This document shows positions 63,821 through 64,000 of a stretch of 64,000 nucleotides of DNA, one piece after another; within the stretch, counting starts at the first letter, position 1; each line of letters starts with the position of its first letter. Below the pieces are notes generated by a model. It did not search any database, was not told the DNA's origin, and worked only from the letters and a program-made list of their open reading frames with translations. The stretch is from Balanoglossus misakiensis (taxonomy: Eukaryota > Hemichordata), in the NCBI GenBank assembly GCA_040954595.2, contig CM082582.2:10292001-10356000 (forward strand), in the 5' to 3' direction. A program made the translations under genes and the position numbers.

Positions 63821-64000
63821 AAACCACCGTGGAAGGAAGCAGTCGCGCATCTCAACTATTCCATTTGCAGAAGAGTATTCTCATGTAATGTGCCTGAAAG
63901 ACTGTCTTTGCTACGCGACACACTTTGTGTACACATCACACATGGTATTCCAACTGCAGGCTGGCTGTGCCTCCTGTGTTTTCAACAGAAATCACCCAAA

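Overview
The window is animal nuclear DNA with about 40% GC. It holds five spliced protein-coding genes with GT-AG introns, joined exon by exon from translated similarity, splice sites and reading phase. Predicted products of the three complete recognised genes match their vertebrate families in length. The short palindrome TACATGTA recurs in introns and spacers, and introns run from about 100 bp to 13 kb. Together these suggest a marine invertebrate. A lancelet (Branchiostoma-like) is my best guess, but a hemichordate, echinoderm or mollusc is not excluded.

Layout: (1) 1-16,509 is most likely the large first intron of CMIP (minus strand), whose first coding exon is 16,510-16,767 and whose promoter holds a palindromic E-box and a CRE at about 17,040-17,060; the other CMIP exons must lie left of the window. 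(2) 16,768-23,430 is promoter plus intergenic DNA with no recognisable gene. (3) 24,083-36,217 (minus) is a complete site-1 protease gene, MBTPS1: 22 coding exons and 1,070 residues, with catalytic Asp245, His276 and Ser441, oxyanion Asn365 and a C-terminal membrane anchor. (4) 38,900-41,986 (plus) is a six-exon gene for a 768-residue protein I do not recognise by name. It has a very acidic N-terminal half, a compact helical module and a C-terminal C39/papain-like cysteine-peptidase fold with a plausible Cys497-His612/613-Asn628 triad. This is the best candidate for something undescribed. (5) 42,551-45,169 (minus) is a complete EXOSC7 (Rrp42) gene: five exons, 290 residues. (6) 45,584-63,420 (plus) is a complete ZDHHC3/7-type palmitoyltransferase gene: eight exons, 349 residues, with a 13.2-kb second intron.

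The genes do not form one pathway, but their order is informative. EXOSC7 and the ZDHHC gene are head to head across about 415 bp, as EXOSC7 and ZDHHC3 are on human 3p21.31. CMIP, MBTPS1 and ZDHHC7 all lie on human 16q23-24. The window therefore looks like an unduplicated ancestral block that whole-genome duplication split between human 3p21 and 16q23-24. MBTPS1 and the C39-like gene are also head to head, and the C39-like gene and EXOSC7 converge with probable overlapping 3' ends.

No tRNA, rRNA, CRISPR array or intact transposon coding region was seen. Repeats are limited to microsatellites and a few short degenerate tandem repeats.
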